Shown in pieces: positions 56,401-64,000 of a DNA stretch of 64,000 nt. The stretch is taken from positions 14,421 to 78,420 of the forward strand of contig BNXY01000006.1 in assembly GCA_025999935.1 (NCBI GenBank), read 5' to 3'. A program made the position numbers and the translations under genes. The notes below the pieces were generated by a model. It was not told the origin of the DNA and made no database searches. It worked only from the letters and a program-made list of their open reading frames with translations. The first letter of the stretch is position 1, and each line of letters begins with the position of its first letter. The DNA comes from Bacteroidia bacterium (GTDB taxonomy: Bacteria > Bacteroidota > Bacteroidia > Bacteroidales > Azobacteroidaceae).

Positions 56401-56428
56401 GTAGGGGCAGGGCGCGCCCTGCCCCTAC
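56401..56428. repeat. 28-base perfect GC palindrome after SusD
   Basis: GTAGGGGCAGGGCG is followed directly by its reverse complement, giving 28 self-complementary bases, then CTTTT. It is far richer in GC than its surroundings and resembles a REP-type repeat. As RNA it would form a very stable hairpin between susD and the GH95 gene and could lower downstream expression. Confidence 0.75.
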
Positions 56429-56519
56429 CTTTTGGAAAATTGAATCAATTGTTGTAAATTTACGGCCTATTACAAAGTTCGCAATAAACTGCGGACAGAA
56501 CGAACACAATTATTTACGT

Positions 56520-58946
56520 ATGAAAAAAATAAAGCTCATCGCTATCGGTATCTTGTTATGTATCGGTGCAAAAGCAGAAAACAATGCGGGTCTGAAACTC
56601 TGGTTCGACCGTCCTGCCGGACAATGGGAAGAAACCATCCCGCTGGGTAACGGACGGCTGGGCATGATGCCGGACGGAGGCGTGGAAAAGGAAACGCTTG
56701 TGTTGAACGACATAACCCTGTGGTCGGGCGGTGTGCAGGACGCTGATAATCCCGATGCCGCCAAATACCTGCCGGAAATCAGGCAAATGCTTTTCGAGGG
56801 AAAAAACGCAGAGGCGCAAAAATTGATATACAAGACTTTTGTGTGCAAGGGTGCCGGTTCGGGATACGGAAATGGAAACGACGTCCCTTTCGGAAGTTAT
56901 GAAGTGTTGGGCAATCTGCATATTGATTACCAATACCCGCAGGGAAAGGTAGCGCCGAAAAATTATCACCGTCAATTATCGCTGGATGACGCCGTGGCAA
57001 CCACCTCGTTTGAGTCCGGCGGAGTAACTTATACCCGTGAATATTTCGCGGCATTCGGTCTGGATGTGCTGGTCATCCGTTTACAGGCATCCCGCAGCGG
57101 ATGTTTGAATTTTACCATAGACATGAATCGTCCGCAAGTCTATGAGACCCTGCTCGACGGCGATGAATTGCTTATGCGTGGGCAACTGAATAACGGTACG
57201 GATGGTAAAGGCATGCGCTACAATGCCCGCGTGAAAGTGAAAGTGGCGGGAAAAGGCGTTGTAAAAGGAAAAGACAACCGTATAAATGTTACGGATGCCA
57301 AGGAAGCTTTTATTTTTATTTCTGCCGCTACCGACTACAAAAATCCGGATTTTGAATCGAAATGCAGCCGGTTACTGCAACAGGCAATGACCGGCAATTA
57401 TGCCCGTATCAAGGCGGAACATACAAAACTGTATCGTAATTATTTCGACCGGGCGCACCTCAATCTACATTCACAGCCGGACCGGGACACCATCCCCACC
57501 GACCGGAGATTGGACGCTTTTGCCGCTCATCCCAACGATAACGGCTTGGTGGAACTCTATTTCCAGTATGGTCGTTATCTCCTTATTTCGAGCGCCCGTC
57601 CGGGACTGTTGCCTCCCAACCTTCAGGGACTTTGGGCAAATACCATCCACACCCCGTGGAATGGCGATTACCACCTGAATATCAATGTGCAAATGAATCA
57701 TTGGCCTGTGGAAATCACCAATCTTGCCGAACTGCATCAGCCATTGATACAGATGGTTGAATCGTTTGTCGAGCCGGGAAGCCGGACTGCCAAAGCCTTT
57801 TACAATGCCGGTGGCTGGGTAACGCACGTAATCGCCAATGTCTGGGGATTCACCGCGCCCGGCGAACATCCGTCTTGGGGCGCTACCAATACGAGTGGCG
57901 CGTGGTTGTGCGCCCATTTGTGGGAACATTTTGATTACAACCGCGACACGCAATACCTGCAACAAATCTATCCGACGCTGAAAGGCTCGGCGCAGTTTTT
58001 TCTGGATATACTCCAACCCGAGCCTACACACGGCTGGTTGGTAACCGCTCCGACCACCTCCCCCGAAAATTCGTTTTATTTGCCCGGAACCAAAACGAGC
58101 GCCAGTATTTGCATGGGTTCCACGATGGACAACCAGTTAGTTCGTGAAATATTCGGCAATGTCATCACGGCAAGCGAAATATTAGACGTGGATGCCGGTT
58201 TGCGCGACCGCTTGAAAGTGGCAATGGCCAAACTGCCGCCCAACCAAATCGGCAGTGACGGAAGGCTCATGGAATGGCTCGAAGAATATGAAGAGGTAGA
58301 GCCGCACCACCGCCACGTATCCCACCTCTACGGCCTGCATCCGGGCAATCAGATTACGCTGGCGGGAACGCCCGATTTGGCCGAAGCCGCCCGAAAATCG
58401 CTGATAGCGCGTGGCGACGGAGGAACAGGATGGTCGCGTGCGTGGAAAATCAATTTCTGGGCGCGCTTGGGCGATGGAAATCATGCCTATTTGTTGTTGT
58501 GCAATCTGTTGAAACCGGTCATGGAGAATAGTTTCAACATGAACAGGGGCGGAACTTATCCGAATCTTCTCTGCGCCCATTCGCCGTTCCAGATTGACGG
58601 CAATTTCGGCGGATGCGCCGGCATAGCGGAGATGTTCCTACAAAGCCATTCGGGCGTCATCGAACTGTTACCGGCCTTACCCGATGCGTTCTCCGACGGC
58701 TCATTCGACGGAATGCGGGTACGTGGAGGCGCTGACCTGTCGGCAACCTGGGCAGATAAAAAACTGATTTCCGCCACTTTGAAAGCAACCGCGGACAATA
58801 CATTCAAACTGCGGATACCGGCAGGCGCTACGGTAACGTTCAAAAAAGGCAAGGGAGAATCCTTGAATCCGACTGTTACAAACAACATCGCAGAGATTAG
58901 ACTCAAAGCGGGAGAAACAGTTTCGATAACTGTTCAAACTGTCTGA
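56520..58946 (+). CDS. GH95 alpha-L-fucosidase/galactosidase
   Basis: An 808-residue exported enzyme of glycoside hydrolase family 95, typically an alpha-1,2-L-fucosidase (some members cleave alpha-L-galactose). A signal peptide (about residues 1-19) precedes the N-terminal beta domain (KLWFDRPAGQWEETIPLGNG near 26). The (alpha/alpha)6 catalytic domain has the paired Asn of LNINVQMNHWP near 385-395, Glu in TSPENSF near 515 and Asp in FQIDGNFGG near 693, matching the known catalytic set. It follows SusD by 139 bases, separated by the GC palindrome. With GH35 and GH36 it suggests a fucosylated, galactose-containing target. Confidence 0.94.
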   Translation: MKKIKLIAIGILLCIGAKAENNAGLKLWFDRPAGQWEETIPLGNGRLGMMPDGGVEKETLVLNDITLWSGGVQDADNPDAAKYLPEIRQMLFEGKNAEAQKLIYKTFVCKGAGSGYGNGNDVPFGSYEVLGNLHIDYQYPQGKVAPKNYHRQLSLDDAVATTSFESGGVTYTREYFAAFGLDVLVIRLQASRSGCLNFTIDMNRPQVYETLLDGDELLMRGQLNNGTDGKGMRYNARVKVKVAGKGVVKGKDNRINVTDAKEAFIFISAATDYKNPDFESKCSRLLQQAMTGNYARIKAEHTKLYRNYFDRAHLNLHSQPDRDTIPTDRRLDAFAAHPNDNGLVELYFQYGRYLLISSARPGLLPPNLQGLWANTIHTPWNGDYHLNINVQMNHWPVEITNLAELHQPLIQMVESFVEPGSRTAKAFYNAGGWVTHVIANVWGFTAPGEHPSWGATNTSGAWLCAHLWEHFDYNRDTQYLQQIYPTLKGSAQFFLDILQPEPTHGWLVTAPTTSPENSFYLPGTKTSASICMGSTMDNQLVREIFGNVITASEILDVDAGLRDRLKVAMAKLPPNQIGSDGRLMEWLEEYEEVEPHHRHVSHLYGLHPGNQITLAGTPDLAEAARKSLIARGDGGTGWSRAWKINFWARLGDGNHAYLLLCNLLKPVMENSFNMNRGGTYPNLLCAHSPFQIDGNFGGCAGIAEMFLQSHSGVIELLPALPDAFSDGSFDGMRVRGGADLSATWADKKLISATLKATADNTFKLRIPAGATVTFKKGKGESLNPTVTNNIAEIRLKAGETVSITVQTV

Positions 58947-59020
58947 GGTTACCGTTTATAGGTAGGCAAATCTGCTTTTATACTTCACGCGGCATGGATT
59001 TTGTATCTTTCGTTTTGAGA

Positions 59021-59055
59021 GGATGAGCAAATTAAAAGGGTATTTATAATATGTA
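59021..59055 (+). promoter_or_regulatory. Shared 35-base leader, copy B (fecR start)
   Basis: Thirty of 35 bases match copy A at 51311-51345. The ATG inside it (59051) is the fecR start codon. A TATCTTTC box (59004-59011), one base from TAnnTTTG, lies just upstream, so fecR may have its own promoter. Confidence 0.55.
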
Positions 59056-60019
59056 TCGAGTAAAAAAAGATAATTTGAAAAAACAAATTGAAAATTCAAA
59101 AGGCAATCTTCCGATAGACGACAAGGTTCTGCTCGACAATGAATTTGTCAGACAAGAAATGGAAAGTCAATGGGAGAATACGACGGATGTTTTCGGTGCT
59201 TTGCCGGACGACAAACAGGAAATATGGCAGCGTATTTCGGAAAAAATATTTCCCCAAAAACTTCACAAGATACCCGCTTTCATCAAGCTGTACAGTGCGG
59301 CCGCGTCTCTACTGCTTTTGATTGCGGTGGGCGCTTTATTCTTGCAACGAAACAATCCGGAAGAATCTATTGTTTACATTGTCTGCACGGGCAATCAAGA
59401 CAAAAATATACTGACGCTCGACGACGGCACGAAAATAAAACTGGGCGCAGGAAGCCGGTTGACGTATCCCGACAAATTTCCTTCAGACAAGCGGGCGGTG
59501 GAATTGGACGGGCAAGCCTTTTTTGATGTGGCGAAAGATGCCGAAAAGCCTTTTTCCGTTAAAACGGGAGATGTAGTTGTTACAGCGGTCGGCACTTCGT
59601 TTGAAGTATTTCTCGACAGGCGCAACAACACCGTCGAGACAATACTGTTGACTGGCGAAATCAAGGTGGAATACCAACACAGAACCGAAACGGTATATCC
59701 CGATCAAAAACTCACTGTTTCGTTGTCAACGGGAGAAGTAAATGTACAAGTCGAAAATGCCGATAAATACTCGGCTTGGAGAAACTACAACGGGCTTGAT
59801 TTCACAAACGAGAAATTGTCGGTCATCATCCCCCGCTTGGAATATTGGTATGGATGCCGGATTGCTTACGATTCCGAATCGATTCTCGACGAACGGTTTA
59901 CATTTAAGGTTAAAAACGAGTCGCTGGACAGAATATTGGATTTGATGTATCAGACGGCTTTCATCAGATACAAGAAAGATGAGGAAAATTCGGTATATTG
60001 CTTATACATAAATAAATAA
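59051..60019 (+). CDS. FecR-family anti-sigma factor
   Basis: A 322-residue inner-membrane anti-sigma factor. The cytoplasmic part (residues 1-75) would bind the ECF sigma. A membrane segment lies near residues 78-97 (LYSAAASLLLLIAVGALFL). The periplasmic FecR domain follows (about 110-210, DDGTKIKLGAGSRLTYPD and VELDGQAFFDVAKDAEKPF), then a DUF4974 domain (about 245-320, LDFTNEKLSVIIPRLEYWYG). It should receive the signal from the STN domain of the SusC protein. Its place, 7.8 kb from the sigma gene and between the GH95 and GH35 genes, is unusual: normally fecR follows the sigma gene directly. Confidence 0.92.
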   Translation: MYRVKKDNLKKQIENSKGNLPIDDKVLLDNEFVRQEMESQWENTTDVFGALPDDKQEIWQRISEKIFPQKLHKIPAFIKLYSAAASLLLLIAVGALFLQRNNPEESIVYIVCTGNQDKNILTLDDGTKIKLGAGSRLTYPDKFPSDKRAVELDGQAFFDVAKDAEKPFSVKTGDVVVTAVGTSFEVFLDRRNNTVETILLTGEIKVEYQHRTETVYPDQKLTVSLSTGEVNVQVENADKYSAWRNYNGLDFTNEKLSVIIPRLEYWYGCRIAYDSESILDERFTFKVKNESLDRILDLMYQTAFIRYKKDEENSVYCLYINK

Positions 60020-60048
60020 TTTGCGAACTTAAATTAATAATTAAAATT

Positions 60049-61932
60049 ATGGTCAAGAGAAATTGTTTTATCTTTTTGATGCTGTTGCTTGTTTTGCCGA
60101 TGTCTTTGCCGGCGCAAAAGCATACGTTTGAAATAAAAGACGGAAATTTTGTGTATGATAACAAGTCTGTTCATATTATCTCCGGAGAGATGCATTATCC
60201 GCGTATTCCGCATCAGTACTGGCGTCACCGTATGCAGATGTTGAAGGCTATGGGGTTGAATGCGGTTGCTACTTATGTGTTTTGGAACGCACACGAACCG
60301 AAACCGGGAAAATGGGATTTCACGGGAGACAATAATCTTGCCGAGTATATAAAAACGGCGGGTGAGGAAGGTCTGATGGTGATTCTTCGTCCCGGCCCTT
60401 ATGTATGCGCCGAATGGGAGTTTGGCGGATACCCCTGGTGGTTGCAAAACGTGGAAGGGATGGAACTGAGGCGCGACAATGAACAGTTTTTGAAATACAC
60501 CCAATTGTATATAAACCGGCTGTATCAGGAAGTCGGCAAGTTGCAGATAACCAAGGGAGGTCCTGTCATCATGCTGCAGGCGGAAAATGAATTTGGGTCG
60601 TATGTTGCTCAACGGAAAGATATTCCGTTGGAAGAACACCGCAGCTATAATGCCAAGATTGTGCAGCAGTTGAAAAATGCCGGATTTGAAATACCCTTGT
60701 TTACATCGGACGGTAGTTGGCTTTTCGAAGGAGGCGCTACGCCCGGCGCTTTGCCGACTGCCAACGGAGAAAGCAATATCGACAATCTGAAAAAAGTCGT
60801 CAATGAATATCACGGTGGAAAAGGGCCTTACATGGTCGCCGAATTTTATCCGGGATGGCTGGCGCATTGGGTCGAGCCGCATCCGCAAGTGAACGCCTCC
60901 GGTATTGCCCGCCGCACGGAAAAATATTTACAAAACGATGTGTCTTTTAACTTTTATATGGTGCACGGCGGTACAAACTTCGGTTTTACCAGCGGAGCGA
61001 ATTACGATGACAAACACGATATTCAACCCGACCTGACGAGCTACGACTATGATGCGCCTATCAGCGAAGCCGGATGGGTCACGCCTAAATTCGATTCCAT
61101 TCGCAATGTAATTAAGCAATATGCAGGCTATGCGGTGCCGGATGCGCCGAAAGCCATTCCCGTAATAGAAATATCTTCCATCAAGCTCGATAAAATTGCC
61201 GGTTTGGATATTGAAAAATACAAAAAGGTCCAGAATGACACGCCGCTGACCTATGAGCAGTTAAATCAGGGCTACGGTTATGTTTTATACCGGAAACACT
61301 TTAATCAGCCGATAAGCGGGAAATTGGAAATAAAAGGATTGCGGGATTACGCCTTAGTGTATGTAAATTCGGAAAAAGCAGGCGAATTGAACCGCTATTT
61401 CAATAAATATTCTATGGATATTAACATTCCGTTTAATTCCACGTTGGAAATACTCGTTGAAAATATGGGACGAATCAACTTCGGTTCCGAAATTATTCAC
61501 AATACCAAAGGCATTATCAGTCCGGTTACTATAAACGGGATTGTGATGGAAGGCGACTGGGAAATGGTTCAAATACCGATGGATAAATCCCCCAATTTCA
61601 AGAGTTTGCCCTCTGCACGCGACAATACGGAAAGCGCTGCCAAATCCCTGACCGGCAAACCGGTATTGTACCGTGGAAGTTTCAATCTGTCCGAAACGGG
61701 CGATACCTTTCTGGATATGGAAGAGTGGGGCAAGGGAATCGTGTTTGTCAATGGAAAGAACATCGGCCGCTACTGGCGCATCGGCCCACAGCAAACGCTA
61801 TATATACCGGGCGTATGGTTGAAGAAGGGCAAAAATGAGATTGTCATATTCGAACAGCAGCATGACAAGCCTCATACGGCAGTGCGGACAACCAAAATTC
61901 CAGTGTTGACGAAACTTGTTCTTAATGATTAG
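60049..61932 (+). CDS. GH35 beta-galactosidase
   Basis: A 627-residue exported enzyme of glycoside hydrolase family 35. A signal peptide (about residues 1-22, LPMSLPAQ) is followed by the barrel: ISGEMHYPRIPHQYWRHR near residue 45, YVFWNAHEPKPGKWDF near 82, the acid/base Glu in LQAENEFGSY near 182 and the nucleophile Glu in VAEFYPGWLAHW near 263. A jelly-roll C-terminal part ends with GRYWRIGPQQTLYIPG. It lies 29 bases after fecR and is the last gene of the locus, releasing terminal beta-galactose. Confidence 0.94.
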   Translation: MVKRNCFIFLMLLLVLPMSLPAQKHTFEIKDGNFVYDNKSVHIISGEMHYPRIPHQYWRHRMQMLKAMGLNAVATYVFWNAHEPKPGKWDFTGDNNLAEYIKTAGEEGLMVILRPGPYVCAEWEFGGYPWWLQNVEGMELRRDNEQFLKYTQLYINRLYQEVGKLQITKGGPVIMLQAENEFGSYVAQRKDIPLEEHRSYNAKIVQQLKNAGFEIPLFTSDGSWLFEGGATPGALPTANGESNIDNLKKVVNEYHGGKGPYMVAEFYPGWLAHWVEPHPQVNASGIARRTEKYLQNDVSFNFYMVHGGTNFGFTSGANYDDKHDIQPDLTSYDYDAPISEAGWVTPKFDSIRNVIKQYAGYAVPDAPKAIPVIEISSIKLDKIAGLDIEKYKKVQNDTPLTYEQLNQGYGYVLYRKHFNQPISGKLEIKGLRDYALVYVNSEKAGELNRYFNKYSMDINIPFNSTLEILVENMGRINFGSEIIHNTKGIISPVTINGIVMEGDWEMVQIPMDKSPNFKSLPSARDNTESAAKSLTGKPVLYRGSFNLSETGDTFLDMEEWGKGIVFVNGKNIGRYWRIGPQQTLYIPGVWLKKGKNEIVIFEQQHDKPHTAVRTTKIPVLTKLVLND

Positions 61933-62337
61933 ATTAGCAAGCGCTTTTAGCCTAATGTTAAGTTGAATTTAACAAGCCCTTTTTCCAAATTATTACCGGA
62001 ATGAGAAAGATAATCAACCAAATAGAGAGGCATATTTAGTAAATCATCGTTTTTGGTTATGCTCTTTTTTAGGTATCATATACGATATTCATAAATATTT
62101 TTAATGATTATCCGCATAACGTCCTATTGTAAATTTTCGATTATTCCTGAATGCGAAATTCTACAATTTCTACTCCTTCATATTCAATTACTTCCACGTC
62201 AGGAATGATAGATGGCTGTGTTTTTGTCTTAAATTCAATATGTTGGGTTTCTTTTTGCATCTGCTTGTCCGGCTTTTTGTTGACTGTTTTTAATTACAAA
62301 AATACGCAAAATTTTTATGAATTATTGGGACAGGTAA
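61933..62337. other. Gene-free interval with decayed coding sequence
   Basis: No intact gene is seen. The minus strand carries a 39-codon fragment (next entry) and, further along the same strand, a second short open stretch (62075-61947, containing NMPLYLVDYLSHSGNNLEKG) that reads like protein but matches nothing I recognise. The interval looks like the site of a decayed gene beside the toxin-antitoxin pair. Confidence 0.5.
62141..62260 (-). pseudogene. Remnant of an AlbA_2/Schlafen-type DNA-binding protein
   Basis: Thirty-nine codons from ATG 62260 to TAA 62141. It starts MQKETQHIEFK, the usual start of proteins with the divergent AAA/AlbA_2 domain (ETQxIEFK), and continues with PDVEVIEYEGVEIVEFRIQE, which resembles a later strand of the same domain. 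The roughly 60 residues between these two parts in relatives are missing. This suggests an internally deleted relic of a transcriptional-regulator or helicase-like gene. It is too short for certainty. Confidence 0.45.
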
Positions 62338-63441
62338 TTATATTTTTCGATTCAATTTATTTTCCGCCCTGCAAGTCTCAATAACTTGTTCGATAATTTC
62401 TCCGGCGCGTTTTTTTTGTATTCCGGCTTCCGAGGCAACGAGCAAAATGTCTTTCATTGCCGGTTCGCCCTGTCCGTTGACGGTTGTGGTATGGTGGCCG
62501 TTGAAACCTGTGCTTGGCAAAATATCATACGCAGGCGATAATTTCCAAACGCCATTCTTGTATTGAAACGAAAAATTCTTTGCGTGGTCGTCTCGGTTGG
62601 ATATGGCAATATTGAACACCATCAACCGAAAGAGGGCATATACTTCTTCCATGTCTCGTGTAAGATTGAAACAGATTTTTAACAATACCGAATAATCCAA
62701 ACTTGGAATCCGGTAGTCGGCGTTCAATAATCCGGCGGCGCTAACCGTATGGATTTTCCCAAGCGCTGTCCGGTCGAACCGTTCTACCCCAAAATATTTA
62801 TTTTCAAACAAGCAGGTATCGGGCATATTGATTCCGCATTTTCGGGCAAGCAGAGAATATTCGTATTCCATTTGCCCAATATTCTGCGGGTCGATGCTTG
62901 CCTTAAATTTGACAAGCCAATATTTTTCGTTTATTTTGACAAAAATTTTCGGTCTGGCGCCACCCGAAGAACCTCCGTATTTATACAATGTATCCAAGTA
63001 ATCGCCTGTGTATTCGCTTGTCAGTATCTTTTCGGTTTCGGCGGCCAGGCGATCAAAATCTACCAATCCCGTTTCAATTGATACGCTTTTATCGGGAAAA
63101 TATTCCAGCGCTCCTCGTCCACCGGATCCTACAAGCGACAATCTTTGCAAAAGTGTTAATTTTTCAGGTGTAATGCCTCGTTGGCTAAGATAACGGTCAA
63201 GGATTAAATTTCCCCAACCATCGGGCAGACTGTCATCGAAAACGCCGAATCCACCGAGGAAAGGCTCGCGCTTGGCTACGAATAAACCTTGTTGCAAAGG
63301 CAAGAAATAGGGCGAAACCGAATAACCGTTTTTTATAAATTCCGTATCGTATTCAAAGGCGCAAAGATGATCTTTAGTCAGAGCCAATCGCCCAACTATC
63401 CTTGTATCCATCCGTATTTCTACAACATCTGTTTTATCCAT
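62338..63441 (-). CDS. hipA: HipA-family kinase toxin
   Basis: A 367-residue serine/threonine-kinase-like toxin. The N-terminal HipA domain has YFLPLQQGLFVAKREPFLGG near residues 43-62 and FDDSLPDGWGNLILDRYL. The phosphate-binding segment GGSSGGARPKIFVKI lies near 150-165. The catalytic and metal-binding regions read NIAISNRDDHAKNFSF near 278 and LSPAYDILPS near 303. All key residues look present, so it could be active; the length is shorter than E. coli HipA (about 440). HipA kinases act on targets such as glutamyl-tRNA synthetase, slowing growth. The start overlaps the antitoxin gene by 8 bases. Confidence 0.9.
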   Translation of the reverse strand: MDKTDVVEIRMDTRIVGRLALTKDHLCAFEYDTEFIKNGYSVSPYFLPLQQGLFVAKREPFLGGFGVFDDSLPDGWGNLILDRYLSQRGITPEKLTLLQRLSLVGSGGRGALEYFPDKSVSIETGLVDFDRLAAETEKILTSEYTGDYLDTLYKYGGSSGGARPKIFVKINEKYWLVKFKASIDPQNIGQMEYEYSLLARKCGINMPDTCLFENKYFGVERFDRTALGKIHTVSAAGLLNADYRIPSLDYSVLLKICFNLTRDMEEVYALFRLMVFNIAISNRDDHAKNFSFQYKNGVWKLSPAYDILPSTGFNGHHTTTVNGQGEPAMKDILLVASEAGIQKKRAGEIIEQVIETCRAENKLNRKI

Positions 63442-63760
63442 TCCGTTTGCCTCTTTTGCGGTTGACGCTTTTATCTTTCAGCAAATCATCCATGCTGCCG
63501 TATTGTTTCTCAAAAAACAAATTTTCAAATGCATCGGTCATGGCCAGCGCCATTCCCAACATAACCAAACTGCGTGCAGAAATTTCACCTGTGCGCTCAA
63601 ACCGTCTGTAAGTGGGTAGCGGAATACCCGCCCTCTGTGCAATTTCTTTTTGGGTATATGCCATTTCGAGCCGCCGTTGTTTTACCCGCCCGGCAATTCC
63701 GGTTAATATCGCATCCGGCGTTTTTTCTATAAGTGATAATATATTGTCTTTTAAATCCAT
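63434..63760 (-). CDS. hipB: HipB-like XRE-family antitoxin
   Basis: A 108-residue protein with a helix-turn-helix of the XRE type (RRLEMAYTQKEIAQRAGIPL near residues 29-48, then TYRRFERTGEISARSLVMLG). In HipBA systems it neutralises HipA and represses the pair. It lies directly upstream of hipA with an 8-base overlap. A basic tail (NRKRGKRNG) is unusual for HipB and may add DNA contacts. A -7 box and an inverted-repeat operator candidate lie at its start. Confidence 0.88.
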   Translation of the reverse strand: MDLKDNILSLIEKTPDAILTGIAGRVKQRRLEMAYTQKEIAQRAGIPLPTYRRFERTGEISARSLVMLGMALAMTDAFENLFFEKQYGSMDDLLKDKSVNRKRGKRNG

Positions 63761-63794
63761 TGTTTATTGAAAAAATAGTGTTTTTTATCACTTA
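63730..63794. promoter_or_regulatory. Inverted-repeat operator candidate of hipBA
   Basis: TAAGTGATAA (63730-63739, in the hipB 5' codons) and TTATCACTTA (63785-63794, upstream) are exact reverse complements over ten bases, centred on the hipB start codon region. The second lies directly after the -7 box. This fits binding of HipB dimers at two sites for autoregulation. Confidence 0.55.
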
Positions 63795-63802
63795 CAAAGG
63801 TA
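63795..63802 (-). promoter_or_regulatory. -7 box of hipBA
   Basis: TACCTTTG on the minus strand matches TAnnTTTG, 34 bases before the hipB start and abutting an operator half-site. No convincing -33 element. Confidence 0.5.
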
Positions 63803-63948
63803 ATTAAAATTTCGCAATCAAGGCCTCCCGCTTCCAATATATTTTATTTTCAATCCTATTTCTCAATTATCTCCGTAAGCAACCGCTGAACCCCGTGTTG
63901 TAATAATGCAAAAAAACTCCCATTTTTGCAAGTTTTTACTTACAAAAG

Positions 63949-63988
63949 TCTCTGAAAGATTCAGAGACCGTTCAGAGACATTCAGAGA
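63949..63988. repeat. Cluster of TTCAGAGA repeats
   Basis: TCTCTGAA (63949-63956) is followed by three direct copies of TTCAGAGA (63960-63967, 63971-63978, 63981-63988), spaced 11 and 10 bases. The first two form an inverted repeat. One helical turn of spacing suggests a protein-binding array. What lies beyond the window edge is unknown. A TGCAAAAA/TTTTTGCA hairpin lies just before (63908-63930). Confidence 0.6.
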
Positions 63989-64000
63989 TTTTTATAGATT

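Overview
The window is chromosomal DNA from a member of the Bacteroidetes, most likely the order Bacteroidales. Support comes from a SusC/SusD/ECF-sigma/FecR polysaccharide utilisation locus, two GLPGLI proteins, a PorT-like protein (type IX secretion), ATP-type PEP carboxykinase, an acn-icd-gltA operon, and promoters of the Bacteroides type (TTTG, about 20 bases, TAnnTTTG). No rRNA, tRNA, CRISPR array or complete insertion sequence was found. The exact genus cannot be read from the sequence.

Layout. 1-7.1 kb: tail of an AAA-ATPase/PD-(D/E)XK protein, a SulP transporter, a TPR lipoprotein, an acidic protein of unknown function, and an aminotransferase/acetyltransferase pair for an acetamido-sugar. 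7.1-14.7 kb (minus strand): a flippase, a TonB receptor, an AmpG/FptX-like permease, HemN and protoporphyrinogen oxidase, packed as one unit that joins iron or siderophore uptake to haem synthesis. 14.8-18 kb: a sirtuin and two tandem membrane-anchored AraC-type regulators. 18-22 kb: PorT-like protein, then rsfS-ftsH-cdsA. 22.3-28.5 kb: two GLPGLI proteins, a TonB-receptor-like barrel, a BlaI-type repressor and a BlaR1-type metallopeptidase carrying a TonB-plug-like tail. 28.7-36.8 kb: central carbon metabolism (pckA; acn-icd-gltA) around a GH26 mannanase. 36.8-43 kb: EamA exporter and a probable iron operon (porin, imelysin, di-haem oxidoreductase, CcsA). 43.2-48.4 kb: dnaB, a TPR/HTH regulator, a gdhA remnant and a lone TolC protein. 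48.5-62 kb: the glycan locus (GH36, ECF sigma, SusC, SusD, GH95, FecR, GH35), whose enzymes suggest a fucosylated, galactose-containing glycan. 62-64 kb: a decayed gene and a HipBA toxin-antitoxin pair.

The most unusual signal is a set of short palindromic repeats lying inside, or forming the ends of, real genes. An 81-base palindrome is inserted in frame in the signal-peptide codons of a TonB-receptor-like gene. Single arms of the same family sit in frame in that gene's barrel and in a DegT aminotransferase, and a further arm is intergenic. Two unrelated inverted-repeat elements supply the last codons and stop codons of icd and acn. A second notable point is a 35-base leader present both after the ECF sigma gene and at the start of the displaced fecR gene; it may be a sigma-dependent promoter or the trace of a rearrangement.
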